A DNA stretch of 21,803 nucleotides from a virus. Below are positions 1 to 6,768 of the stretch, one piece after another. The first letter of the stretch is position 1. Every line of letters starts with the position of its first letter. Both the position numbers and the translations under genes were made by a program. The stretch spans positions 1 to 21,803 of the IMG/VR virus record IMGVR_UViG_3300032214_000147. The stretch is one strand, 5' to 3'. Below the pieces are notes generated by a model that worked only from the letters and a program-made list of their open reading frames with translations, ran no database searches and was not told the DNA's origin.

Positions 1-123
1 AAATAAGCCATTTTCTTCATGTCGCATGTATGACCACATTCAATACCCACTAAAACACGCTCTAAACGGCCGTTAAAGGCTTCTGAGTGGCATTGGTAGC
101 CCATCCTATGAGTATGCCCCGAC
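1..123. repeat. Left copy of exact 123-bp terminal repeat
   Basis: These 123 bases are identical to the last 123 bases of the window. The repeat lies inside the metallophosphoesterase coding sequence, and joining the two ends over it restores one uninterrupted 256-codon frame. The simplest reading is that the sequence is a circular (or circularly permuted) genome of 21,680 bp whose linear record overlaps itself. A true short direct terminal repeat is possible but less likely, because it would sit inside a coding gene. Confidence 0.95.
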
Positions 124-638
124 ACTACTCCGCGACCCCACCTTTTTGCTATGTTCAACGCCGTACCGCCGCCTGCCCTAGAGATTGTGCCTTCATCCCC
201 ATGACAAAGCACAAAGTTAGTACCAGGGATCGGGTAAGGCTGTTTAGCGTAATGGATGCCTAGATCATCAAAACCCATAAATTTTGCATACTGCAATTCA
301 GGCAACTCCATTAACCCAGGTATTCGGGCTACGGCTTTGTATAACCTATCTGAATGATTTGATCTACTAACTACATCTGTTTTTAAATCGTACAAAATAT
401 CCTGGCAGGTTGCCCGATCTGCATCAAGTGTTTGCATAAAGGATTCTGCCCGGCCTTCACTAAATCTACTGATGGTATTGAAATCCATTTCATCACCAGT
501 GTTAAGTACTAGATCAAACTTAAAAGTATTAACCAATTTTTTTAGATTAATTACAGCTTCTGTAAATTCAAATGGCACTTGCAAGTCTGACACCACCAAG
601 TAGCGTGCGTTAAATGTTTTATCGCGTTTAATCATCAT
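1..638 (-). CDS. Calcineurin-like metallophosphoesterase, N-terminal part (cut by window edge)
   Basis: This is the first 212 codons of a 256-residue protein whose remainder is at 21548-21680. It carries metallophosphoesterase signatures in order: VSDLQVPF (D18), NTGDEMD (D49), SNHS (N94/H95), CHGDEG (H146) and VSGHTHRMG (H175/H177). The family uses a two-metal centre to hydrolyse phosphomono- or diesters. The substrate here is unknown; nucleic acid, nucleotide or a cyclic nucleotide signal are all possible. Two positions depart from the textbook motifs: Q20 where DxH is usual, and SNHS where GNH(D/E) is usual. The start is ATG at 638, or the adjacent ATG at 635, and it overlaps the end of the preceding charged-protein gene by 8-11 bp, so translation is probably coupled. 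Confidence 0.85.
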   Translation of the reverse strand, partial: MMIKRDKTFNARYLVVSDLQVPFEFTEAVINLKKLVNTFKFDLVLNTGDEMDFNTISRFSEGRAESFMQTLDADRATCQDILYDLKTDVVSRSNHSDRLYKAVARIPGLMELPELQYAKFMGFDDLGIHYAKQPYPIPGTNFVLCHGDEGTISRAGGGTALNIAKRWGRGVVSGHTHRMGYQCHSEAFNGRLERVLVGIECGHTCDMKKMAY

Positions 639-891
639 CCTCATCTTCTGTTGGATCAATTCGGGGAATGATCTCAGTTGGTTTATTGTTCGGATTGACC
701 CAATCGGGTAGTGATGCACCTGGTTCTGTTATTAACCAAAATGCAACTTCACTACTAAAGCCGGCGGCTTTGGCCGCCCTGTACATTTCATTTAATGTGA
801 TGTAATGATTTTCTAATTTGTTTAACGCATCAGCTTTACCAGGTGTGCGCCGTTTGCGCTTTACTACTTTGCGGGGTTTTTTTGGGGTCAT
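628..891 (-). CDS. Small charged protein, function unknown (87 aa)
   Basis: I do not recognise a family. The first 20 residues are very basic (KKPRKVVKRKRR), which suggests nucleic-acid or anionic-surface contact. The middle is predicted helical (around 24-55), and the last 15 residues are acidic, ending in EDEDDD. A good Shine-Dalgarno (AGGG) precedes the ATG. The gene follows the sugar epimerase gene by 21 bp and overlaps the start of the metallophosphoesterase gene, so it is probably co-transcribed with both. A small accessory or virion-associated protein is possible, but nothing in the sequence decides this. Confidence 0.7.
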   Translation of the reverse strand: MTPKKPRKVVKRKRRTPGKADALNKLENHYITLNEMYRAAKAAGFSSEVAFWLITEPGASLPDWVNPNNKPTEIIPRIDPTEDEDDD

Positions 892-909
892 GGTATCCCT
901 AATTTTAGA

Positions 910-1788
910 TCATACTAATCCGCGAATAGCACGCTCAACGCCTTCTTCAAGACTTATTTTTGGCGTGTAGTAATCGCTCATCATTGTTGGATCGCCTACC
1001 CGATAGGCCACACCTGCCGGCTTATCGGTCAATATCTTGAATCTATTGGCAGATGTCTTTTCATATCCCAGGGTACTCATTGCTATTTTTGCTAACTCTA
1101 AAAAGGTGGTAGGCCTGCCGGTACATAGATTAACTGTTTGATTACACTCATTTTTAACCATCTCAATTGTTGCATCAACCACATCATCAATGTGAATGAA
1201 ATCCCTGGTAGTAGTTGCCTTACCCCAAATGTTAAATGGATTTGAGTTCATTATGGCACGCTGAATAATTGATGGGAAAGGGTAATCTAAATCTTGATCA
1301 GTACCATAACCGCTAAATGGTCTAAGGGTCAATACCTTTGTACCTTCTTCACGCAAATAATTCATAAGCATTTCACCGGTTAGTTTTGTCCAGCCATAGG
1401 TCATATCCGGCTTACCTATTTTGTTAAAATTTATATCCTTCTCTTTTAACTTCTTTTTCTTTGCCAGGGTTTGTAGCTCTATTGGATAGGCGGCAGATGA
1501 TGAGAAGTACACAACATAAGGCTGTTCGGTTCGCATAGCCCAAGTAGCAAACTCAGCATCAATGGCAAGATCAACAGCTAGTAATAATGGTTCATTTTCT
1601 ATAACCATGCGGCCACCAACTAATGCGGCTAGATGTATTACTAGATCATATTGTTTTTTTTCTAGCTGAAAGAATTTACGGCAATCAACACCTTGCTTTA
1701 AATCAACTAAGGTTAAATTGGCATAAGGTAGCGCACGCCTAAAGGCACGGCCTACAAAGCCATGTGAACCGGTGATGAGTATGTTCAT
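910..1788 (-). CDS. NAD-dependent sugar epimerase/dehydratase (extended SDR)
   Basis: This is a 292-residue extended short-chain dehydrogenase/reductase. The N-terminus has the Rossmann nucleotide-binding motif GSHGFVG (7-13). The active site is visible as SSSAAYP (96-102) and YGWTK (Y131, K135). Later segments such as LRPFSGYG and TTTRDFIHIDDV are typical of nucleotide-sugar epimerases and dehydratases, including GDP-fucose synthase and UDP-glucose 4-epimerase relatives. It should interconvert a nucleotide sugar in the cytoplasm; the exact sugar cannot be read from sequence. Its start overlaps the upstream glycosyltransferase gene by 4 bp (ATGA), so the two are likely a functional pair that makes and transfers a modified sugar, either onto the virion or onto a host surface glycan. 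Confidence 0.85.
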   Translation of the reverse strand: MNILITGSHGFVGRAFRRALPYANLTLVDLKQGVDCRKFFQLEKKQYDLVIHLAALVGGRMVIENEPLLLAVDLAIDAEFATWAMRTEQPYVVYFSSSAAYPIELQTLAKKKKLKEKDINFNKIGKPDMTYGWTKLTGEMLMNYLREEGTKVLTLRPFSGYGTDQDLDYPFPSIIQRAIMNSNPFNIWGKATTTRDFIHIDDVVDATIEMVKNECNQTVNLCTGRPTTFLELAKIAMSTLGYEKTSANRFKILTDKPAGVAYRVGDPTMMSDYYTPKISLEEGVERAIRGLV

Positions 1789-2468
1789 CTATATTTTCTA
1801 ACCAACTCTGCATACTCCGCGCTTGCTAAGTATCTTTGCAGTATAAGTAAATCCTTTTCATACCACTTAGGTTGATTAACCCTGGCATAACCTTCATCCA
1901 TCTCAGCCTTGCCTGCTACTGGGTGTAGATGCTCAATAATTACATCAGGTAAATACTTTAAATAGTTTAAATCTAAACCTAATTGTTTTACAAAGTTATC
2001 AAAGAATAGATGTACGCAACCTGGGAATGTCATGCCCTGTAACTCAACTACTAAATCACGGCTCATACCAAAGGCTGTTGGCAGGTTTGCACCTTGCAAT
2101 AAATCATCACCATAAACAATGCCGGTGTTAATGCCTAACGCTTGAATAAAGGCTTTATCCCAGTTTTGGGTTCTAGGCAAGTGATCATCACCCATGAAAA
2201 CAAAATAATCATATAAAGGATAGTTAGAAAAATCCAAAAGATAAACCGCACCGGTATTAAGAGAGTTAGCACAACCACCTGTTTTATTATCGGCAGGTAA
2301 ACATTGTAAATTTTTGTTTTTAACATATTCATCCCATTTCGGATCATCATTATCAATTACAAAATAAAGATCGGCTTCTGTATTAGTATCTTTAAAAGCC
2401 TTAGCCAACCTATCGGCGTTTTCAGGCCTGCCCCTACTGGGTACAACCACGCACATCTTCATGGCCAT
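1785..2468 (-). CDS. GT-A type glycosyltransferase (late block)
   Basis: This 227-residue protein begins with a beta-strand and loop typical of GT-A nucleotide-sugar binding (CVVVPSRGRP, 6-15), followed by VIDNDDP (37-43). FMGDDHLP (D94/D95) fits the metal-binding DxD position. It should transfer a sugar from an activated donor; donor and acceptor are unknown. The next gene is a nucleotide-sugar epimerase overlapping by 4 bp, which suggests the donor is made locally. The ATG at 2468 has little Shine-Dalgarno, and ATGs at codons 3 and 5 are alternatives that barely change the protein. Glycosylation of tail or capsid proteins, or of the host surface to block superinfection, are the main options. 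Confidence 0.75.
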   Translation of the reverse strand: MAMKMCVVVPSRGRPENADRLAKAFKDTNTEADLYFVIDNDDPKWDEYVKNKNLQCLPADNKTGGCANSLNTGAVYLLDFSNYPLYDYFVFMGDDHLPRTQNWDKAFIQALGINTGIVYGDDLLQGANLPTAFGMSRDLVVELQGMTFPGCVHLFFDNFVKQLGLDLNYLKYLPDVIIEHLHPVAGKAEMDEGYARVNQPKWYEKDLLILQRYLASAEYAELVRKYR

Positions 2469-2489
2469 AGGGTAGGGGATAAGGCTGAC

Positions 2490-2693
2490 TTACTTCTTAG
2501 ATATAAGGATTTCGTATAGCGTGTCTATTTTTTCTTCAATGCGTGATACCCGGCCTTCTAGGTTATGCCGGCCATTATTATCAGGCTTTAACTCACTTAG
2601 ATAGTGTTTAGTCAGCCAGCGCACTGATGCCACTAACGCACCAACAATTGTTACAGTTGATACCGCTAATGCAAGGATGTCGTTCATGGTCAT
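2490..2693 (-). CDS. Holin-like membrane protein with coiled coil (67 aa)
   Basis: One N-terminal membrane segment (about residues 4-27) is followed by a hydrophilic tail. That tail contains a predicted helical, coiled-coil-like stretch (VSRIEEKIDTLYEILI). This layout resembles XhlA/holin-associated membrane proteins of phages of Gram-positive bacteria. It sits directly after the first holin-like gene with a 4-bp ATGA overlap, and two genes after the M15 endolysin. A role in host-membrane permeabilisation or in regulating holin timing is the natural reading. The start may be codon 1 or codon 3 (both ATG). Confidence 0.65.
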   Translation of the reverse strand: MTMNDILALAVSTVTIVGALVASVRWLTKHYLSELKPDNNGRHNLEGRVSRIEEKIDTLYEILISKK

Positions 2694-2884
2694 TTACTAT
2701 TGATGCCAAACTTATTATCGGCAGGATCAAAATAGCGTGCCAAAGGTGCAACTAAAGCACCTGCCAAAATTGCATACTCAGCGTTCCAATCTGCAATTAA
2801 GGCTAATGCAGTTGTAATAGATGCGGCGGCAACGCTTCTTAGATAAGACTTAATAATCTCTTTTTTCTTAACATCTAATTTCAT
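2690..2884 (-). CDS. Holin candidate (64 aa, membrane)
   Basis: A short protein with a basic N-terminus (KLDVKKKEIIK) and two hydrophobic segments (about 16-30 and 35-50). Between and after them are the charged motifs DWNAEY and RYFDPADNKFG. Small size, two membrane segments and position immediately after the endolysin gene fit a class II holin, which would form lesions letting the endolysin reach peptidoglycan. Both gene ends make 4-bp ATGA overlaps, so all three lysis genes are translationally coupled. Which of the two small membrane proteins is the true holin cannot be decided from sequence. Confidence 0.65.
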   Translation of the reverse strand: MKLDVKKKEIIKSYLRSVAAASITTALALIADWNAEYAILAGALVAPLARYFDPADNKFGINSK

Positions 2885-3354
2885 TTTAATCCTAACTGTT
2901 TTATTTTTTGTTTAACCTCATTTTGATTCAACGCAATTTCAAAGTGCATATCATCTTTACGCCTTTTGTAATTACCGCCCCAGGTCAAACCATATTTAGT
3001 TATTAGTAGGTTAATTGTATTACGCTGATCCTTATTAAATGTATTTGACTTGCCCAAAGGATGCTTAATTGCATTTAAATCTATGGCTGTACCGGATGCG
3101 TGATTACTTAAAATTCTATCTGATCCCCTGGTTTGCCTAAAGGCGTAACCCCAATCATCTAATTGGCCTTCATCTATTGGCTCAACTAACTCATGAAAAT
3201 CTTTAGCAAAACTCACCAGGATTGGTGCAACGGCTTTGGCACATGCAAACCTGATCTTTGTGCCTGGCACTGTAAAAGTTTCAATGCCTAACGCTTTACG
3301 ATCTTCACTAGCCGGCCAACCATTAGGGCTGGTAAGTTCTCTAATAATGGCCAT
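2881..3354 (-). CDS. M15 family peptidase endolysin (D-Ala/L-Ala peptidase fold)
   Basis: A single-domain protein of 157 residues with the zinc signatures of peptidase family M15 (VanY/L-Ala-D-Glu peptidases). SNHASGTAIDLN gives H85 and D92, and DDMHFE gives H137 in this numbering. It should cut the peptide stem of host peptidoglycan for lysis. No signal peptide or separate cell-wall-binding domain is visible, so export should depend on the neighbouring holin. The ATG at 3354 is chosen; an adjacent GTG at 3357 is the alternative. The phage also carries a transglycosylase-like gene far away at 17838-18365, so two different wall bonds may be attacked by genes in different modules. Confidence 0.85.
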   Translation of the reverse strand: MAIIRELTSPNGWPASEDRKALGIETFTVPGTKIRFACAKAVAPILVSFAKDFHELVEPIDEGQLDDWGYAFRQTRGSDRILSNHASGTAIDLNAIKHPLGKSNTFNKDQRNTINLLITKYGLTWGGNYKRRKDDMHFEIALNQNEVKQKIKQLGLK

Positions 3355-3365
3355 CACCTACATGC

Positions 3366-3581
3366 TTATGAAAGCAATAACCTTGCTTCTTCTTCGGTGA
3401 TTCCCAAGCGATCTAATAAATCAGCCTTAGCAATTGCATCAGCGGCCTTCTTTGCTTCTTCTGCCGCTTTTTGTTCAGCATATTGTTCAGCCATAGCCTC
3501 ACGCTCTGCAATTTCCTCAGCGGTTAATGCAATCTCTTGCACCTCACCTGTTGAGCAATCTACTACGATTTTATTAGTCAT
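3366..3581 (-). CDS. Small coiled-coil protein near tail fibre genes (71 aa)
   Basis: The N-terminus (KIVVDCSTGEVQEI) followed by a long Ala/Glu/Lys-rich helix (about 19-55) and a short helical end is a pattern commonly seen in small phage proteins just after tail fibre genes. I cannot name a confirmed function; an assembly or trimerisation helper for the fibres is plausible. A strong Shine-Dalgarno (AAGGAG) precedes the ATG, unlike many coupled genes here, so it may be translated independently. It lies 12 bp after the last adhesion-like paralogue and 11 bp before the endolysin. Confidence 0.65.
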   Translation of the reverse strand: MTNKIVVDCSTGEVQEIALTAEEIAEREAMAEQYAEQKAAEEAKKAADAIAKADLLDRLGITEEEARLLLS

Positions 3582-3593
3582 TTTATTTTCTCC

Positions 3594-4097
3594 TTATGCG
3601 TTAGATATTCCATATAGATAAGCGGTTGAGTATTGTTTAAAATTAAATCCTTCGTATGAAACAATAGTAATGCTAGTTATTGCAGAAGATGTTGTAATTA
3701 AACCAGCGGCTAGTTGAGTTATAGCACTAGTCGCGTTATTTTCAGTTACCGCATCAATAGAAACTGATTTATTTCCAGAAGATAAATAATTTGGAATATA
3801 CCACTCTGAATTACCAAATGTATTACTGGTTTGAGCATCATTATTTGTATAATCTGACAAAGCGGTATCTGTAGCACTTGCGGCAGAAGAACCATTACCA
3901 TATAAAAATCTTAATGAATATGCAGAAGCACTATTTACAGTTAATTTATTTGAATCTGTATTTACTGACCTAGTGGTTCTTGTTGATAATTTTAAAAGTA
4001 AATCAGTATATGTAGCAGGTATGGAAGTAAACTCTATATTAGCCGCACCACCACTACCCACCGTAACACTTGCAATTAAAGTATATGTAGTAGCCAT
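3594..4097 (-). CDS. Adhesion-like tail protein, paralogue 3 of 3 (167 aa)
   Basis: Ser/Thr/Asn/Gly-rich, predicted mostly beta. The N-terminal motif YTLIASVTVGSGGAA, then FTSIPATYTDL, and the C-terminal SAITSITI ... YLYGI recur in the two genes just upstream, while the middle parts differ strongly. The even beta-rich composition and position after minor tail genes point to a short tail fibre, tip protein or receptor-binding subunit exposed on the virion. The start overlaps the upstream paralogue by one base (TAATG). Function is inferred from context and composition; the family is one I have a general impression of from environmental phages but cannot name. Confidence 0.7.
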   Translation of the reverse strand: MATTYTLIASVTVGSGGAANIEFTSIPATYTDLLLKLSTRTTRSVNTDSNKLTVNSASAYSLRFLYGNGSSAASATDTALSDYTNNDAQTSNTFGNSEWYIPNYLSSGNKSVSIDAVTENNATSAITQLAAGLITTSSAITSITIVSYEGFNFKQYSTAYLYGISNA

Positions 4098-4573
4098 TAT
4101 TCCGCCTTAATTCCGTAGAGTGTAAAGGTTGAGCCAGTTGAAAAAGTATCATTACTTTTAATAGTTATAGATGTAATTGCACTTGTACTGCGCCATAACC
4201 CTACGCTGGCGGCAACATATAACCCAGCACCACCTAATCTATTTAAGGCAGTTTTGTAAGTTGTAGCATTACTATAATTTTGTATTTGCCATAATGCTGT
4301 ACTATCTGAATTATTCCAGTTAAAAGCATACATTTGACTACTAGAAGTAAATCTACCGCTTGTTGCAGTAGTGCCATTGCCCCGCATATAAGTTGATGAG
4401 TAATTAGTGGCGGTGTCTGAGTTAAACCGTAATCCTAAAGTAGATTCACTTGAAGTTTTACCATTAGCAATAATAATTAAATCGGTATAAGTCCCTGCTA
4501 TAGAAGTAAAAGAAACATCTGCTGAACCACTACCTAAAGTAGTAGTCGCTATCTTTTCATATGTGGCTGTCAT
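4097..4573 (-). CDS. Adhesion-like tail protein, paralogue 2 of 3 (158 aa)
   Basis: It has the same architecture as its neighbours: N-terminal TYEKIATTTLGSGSADV and FTSIAGTYTDL, C-terminal SAITSITIKSND and FTLYGIKAE. The central 80 residues (around 40-125) have little obvious resemblance to the other two copies. TAATG one-base overlaps at both ends place it in an unbroken three-gene array. It probably forms part of the tail tip or fibre and contacts the host surface; this is inference from position, beta-rich composition and the conserved-ends/variable-middle pattern. Confidence 0.7.
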   Translation of the reverse strand: MTATYEKIATTTLGSGSADVSFTSIAGTYTDLIIIANGKTSSESTLGLRFNSDTATNYSSTYMRGNGTTATSGRFTSSSQMYAFNWNNSDSTALWQIQNYSNATTYKTALNRLGGAGLYVAASVGLWRSTSAITSITIKSNDTFSTGSTFTLYGIKAE

Positions 4574-5127
4574 TATGCTCCCTTAATTCCGTATAGGGCG
4601 AATTGAGAATACTGCGCTATATTTAGAGTAGGAATATTAAAAGATAAACTGGTTATAGCATTTGTATTTACTGCATATAAATTAGAATATAAAACTAACT
4701 CACCTGATCCGTTTAAATCTACGCCGTTCAAAGTCCTAATAGTTTTATTTTTATTAGTATTTGCATAATCTAAAATATCTATTACTGCCACACCAAAAAT
4801 ATTAGTAGAACCTGCACTACTTGTATTCATTACAACATTAGAACCACCTACTCCAGCCAACACCACAGAGCCATTAGCATATAGATAATGATTTTTAGTT
4901 AAACTGTTCCCGTTAATAGTCATACTAATTGTTTCTAAACTTGTACCTGCGTTATCTGATTTGGCTAAACATCTAACCTGTAAATGTGTATAGGTAGAAG
5001 GTATAGAACTAAAGGTTACAGTTGCACTTCCACCTGAGCCAACAGTTACAGTAGCAATAGATTCATAAGAACCTGCCGCACCTGCCGCCGCACCACCACT
5101 ATCTAATATCCCAAGTATTAAAGACAT
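4573..5127 (-). CDS. Adhesion-like tail protein, paralogue 1 of 3 (184 aa)
   Basis: The longest of three paralogues. An extra hydrophobic/Gly-Ala leader (MSLILGILDSGGAAAGAAG) precedes the shared core SYESIATVTVGSGGSA and FSSIPSTYTHL. The C-terminal AITSLSFNI and FALYGIKGA match the other copies. The leader could dock it to the tail while the others bind through the core; this is speculative. The start is placed at the ATG that overlaps the upstream stop by one base (TAATG at 5127). An in-frame start at 5154 would extend 27 bases into the previous gene and is less likely. Confidence 0.7.
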   Translation of the reverse strand: MSLILGILDSGGAAAGAAGSYESIATVTVGSGGSATVTFSSIPSTYTHLQVRCLAKSDNAGTSLETISMTINGNSLTKNHYLYANGSVVLAGVGGSNVVMNTSSAGSTNIFGVAVIDILDYANTNKNKTIRTLNGVDLNGSGELVLYSNLYAVNTNAITSLSFNIPTLNIAQYSQFALYGIKGA

Positions 5128-5507
5128 TAGGCAATGCCACCCACGATATACCAAGAATCTGTACTGACTTTAATTAAACTTGCCGCTTTAAATTGTCCGG
5201 TAATTGTTGGGTTAGTAGATACCGCACCACTTGATGCAAGCGTTACACCTGATCCCTGAATAATAGATACTGTGCCACCTGATCCAATTTTGATTACATT
5301 TACTACGCTTCCAGTTGTCATTGCCACTGTATTAAAAGGCGGCACTGTAATTGTGGTTGTGCCGGTATTTGAATAAGTAATAAGTTTATTATCTGCATCA
5401 GTTACAACTAAGGTGTCTGATGTGGCGGTAACAGCTCTAACCGATAGGTTGGCAATAGAGTTCATCTGCGCCGCTGTAAGTACCTGACCAACTGAAAAGG
5501 TTGCCAT
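5127..5507 (-). CDS. Minor tail protein, beta-rich (126 aa)
   Basis: The N-terminus FSVGQVLTAAQMN matches a motif that often opens phage tail fibre and baseplate proteins (vLTAaqlN). The remainder is Thr/Val/Gly-rich, with TTTITVPPF and repeated short beta segments, as in many appendage proteins. The gene lies between the 416-residue minor tail gene and the three adhesion-like genes. It may connect the appendages to the tail tip. A strong Shine-Dalgarno (TAGGAGAATATAG before the ATG) is present after a 10-bp gap. Confidence 0.7.
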   Translation of the reverse strand: MATFSVGQVLTAAQMNSIANLSVRAVTATSDTLVVTDADNKLITYSNTGTTTITVPPFNTVAMTTGSVVNVIKIGSGGTVSIIQGSGVTLASSGAVSTNPTITGQFKAASLIKVSTDSWYIVGGIA

Positions 5508-5517
5508 CTATATTCTC

Positions 5518-6768
5518 CTAATAGGCCAATGAATCTTCATCTAAAATTCCATCAACAGTAGAGTCTAGCAAAAATCCTGATGCAAAGGGTTGAGCGCATG
5601 TAAAATTTACTAGGAAAGATTTAGGGGTGATCTGATAGGTAAGGCCTGTTATTACGCTATCTGTAACCACATTGCCAGCCGGTAGGGTTTGAGTTACTTC
5701 TATTGGGTCAAATACATCTAAATTTAAAGCCGCTATCACACGGCTAGAATCATCCTCACCAAAGGCATCAACTGTTAGTGAGTTAAGCTGTAAATCTACG
5801 CCTTGCTCTTTTCGGCTTGCAATAATCATTCTTGCCTGATTAAGCGCATCCGCTTCTGTTTGCATGATGCCGCTTCTTACCCGGCTATGTTGAAAATAAT
5901 CATCAATGCTTGCCGTATCACTGGCAGTTTGTCCGGTCAATCCTGTTGGGGTAACTGTTACTTTATTGATCATTTGGTAATCTGAAATATCAAATTCCAC
6001 TGCCTGATAAGTAATATCACCTGAGCCTGGTACATCACTAAAAGCTGTTGCCGTACCACCTGATGCGGTAATAATGTCGGTGCGTGATAAGAACTTTGCA
6101 TAGCCGCGTTGATCCATATAAAAAGAACCTAAATCGGTGGCTTCAACTTCCTGGCACGCGGCCAGTAATGATCTTGAACTACCGGCATCTGCCTGTACTG
6201 TTGTAGTTGTGGTTGTAGATATATCACGCATACCACCCGGCCATTCCCCGGCATCCAACAAACTTGAAATTCTTTGTGCGGTAGTTTGTCCGGCAGTGCC
6301 ACCACTTACTGATGTTATTGTAGTTAGGTTTAGTAATTGAAATCCATCTACGCATGACAAAGTTACATACGCCGGATCAAATCCAGTAGGGCTTTGGTAA
6401 TTCCATTCCTGTACATACATAGAACCTAAGTTATATGTAACACCTAAATACTCTGCCGTAAACCGAATCTTACGCATAGGCTTAATCTTGCCGTATAAAG
6501 AAGAACCGGTATTGGCTGGATTAAATTCACCGGTTTCATCAACAAATGTAATGCGTGCAGTACCGCCGGTAAATGAATCTGATGATCTATTAAATGCACG
6601 CCTGATATAGCACTGAGTTACAAAGTCTGTTATATCAACTGTATCAGCGGCGGCAGTACCTAATACCGCTACATCCAATGGCGTTGCAGGATCATCTAAT
6701 ACTAATGCTGGGTCAAATGAAGCACCGCCTGAAAAGTCAATTTCAGCTCTAAATATTGCCGCTGGCAT
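5518..6768 (-). CDS. Minor tail protein / tail tip protein (416 aa)
   Basis: Located directly after the tape measure, where siphoviruses encode distal tail and tail-tip proteins. The N-terminal ~170 residues contain segments such as ITDFVTQCYIRRAFNR, ARITFVDETGEFNP and LGSMYVQEWNY. These resemble minor tail proteins in which a beta-sandwich domain binds the end of the tail tube. The C-terminal part ends in a short acidic tail (about 400-416). It should form the tail tip or hub. I cannot separate Dit-like from Tal-like regions by eye. The start makes a one-base TAATG overlap with the tape-measure stop. Confidence 0.75.
   Translation of the reverse strand: MPAAIFRAEIDFSGGASFDPALVLDDPATPLDVAVLGTAAADTVDITDFVTQCYIRRAFNRSSDSFTGGTARITFVDETGEFNPANTGSSLYGKIKPMRKIRFTAEYLGVTYNLGSMYVQEWNYQSPTGFDPAYVTLSCVDGFQLLNLTTITSVSGGTAGQTTAQRISSLLDAGEWPGGMRDISTTTTTTVQADAGSSRSLLAACQEVEATDLGSFYMDQRGYAKFLSRTDIITASGGTATAFSDVPGSGDITYQAVEFDISDYQMINKVTVTPTGLTGQTASDTASIDDYFQHSRVRSGIMQTEADALNQARMIIASRKEQGVDLQLNSLTVDAFGEDDSSRVIAALNLDVFDPIEVTQTLPAGNVVTDSVITGLTYQITPKSFLVNFTCAQPFASGFLLDSTVDGILDEDSLAY

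Noticed and set aside
2135-2356. Minus-strand alternative frame of 73 codons with hydrophobic sequence inside the late glycosyltransferase gene
   Set aside because: Fully contained in the glycosyltransferase frame, whose GT-A motifs cover this part; the hydrophobic look comes from the frame shift of AT-rich codons.
3397-3621. Plus-strand open frame of 74 codons opposite the small coiled-coil protein gene
   Set aside because: It is antisense to a gene with a strong Shine-Dalgarno and a recognisable pattern; its Ala/Ser-rich translation is the mirror of an Ala/Glu/Lys helix.
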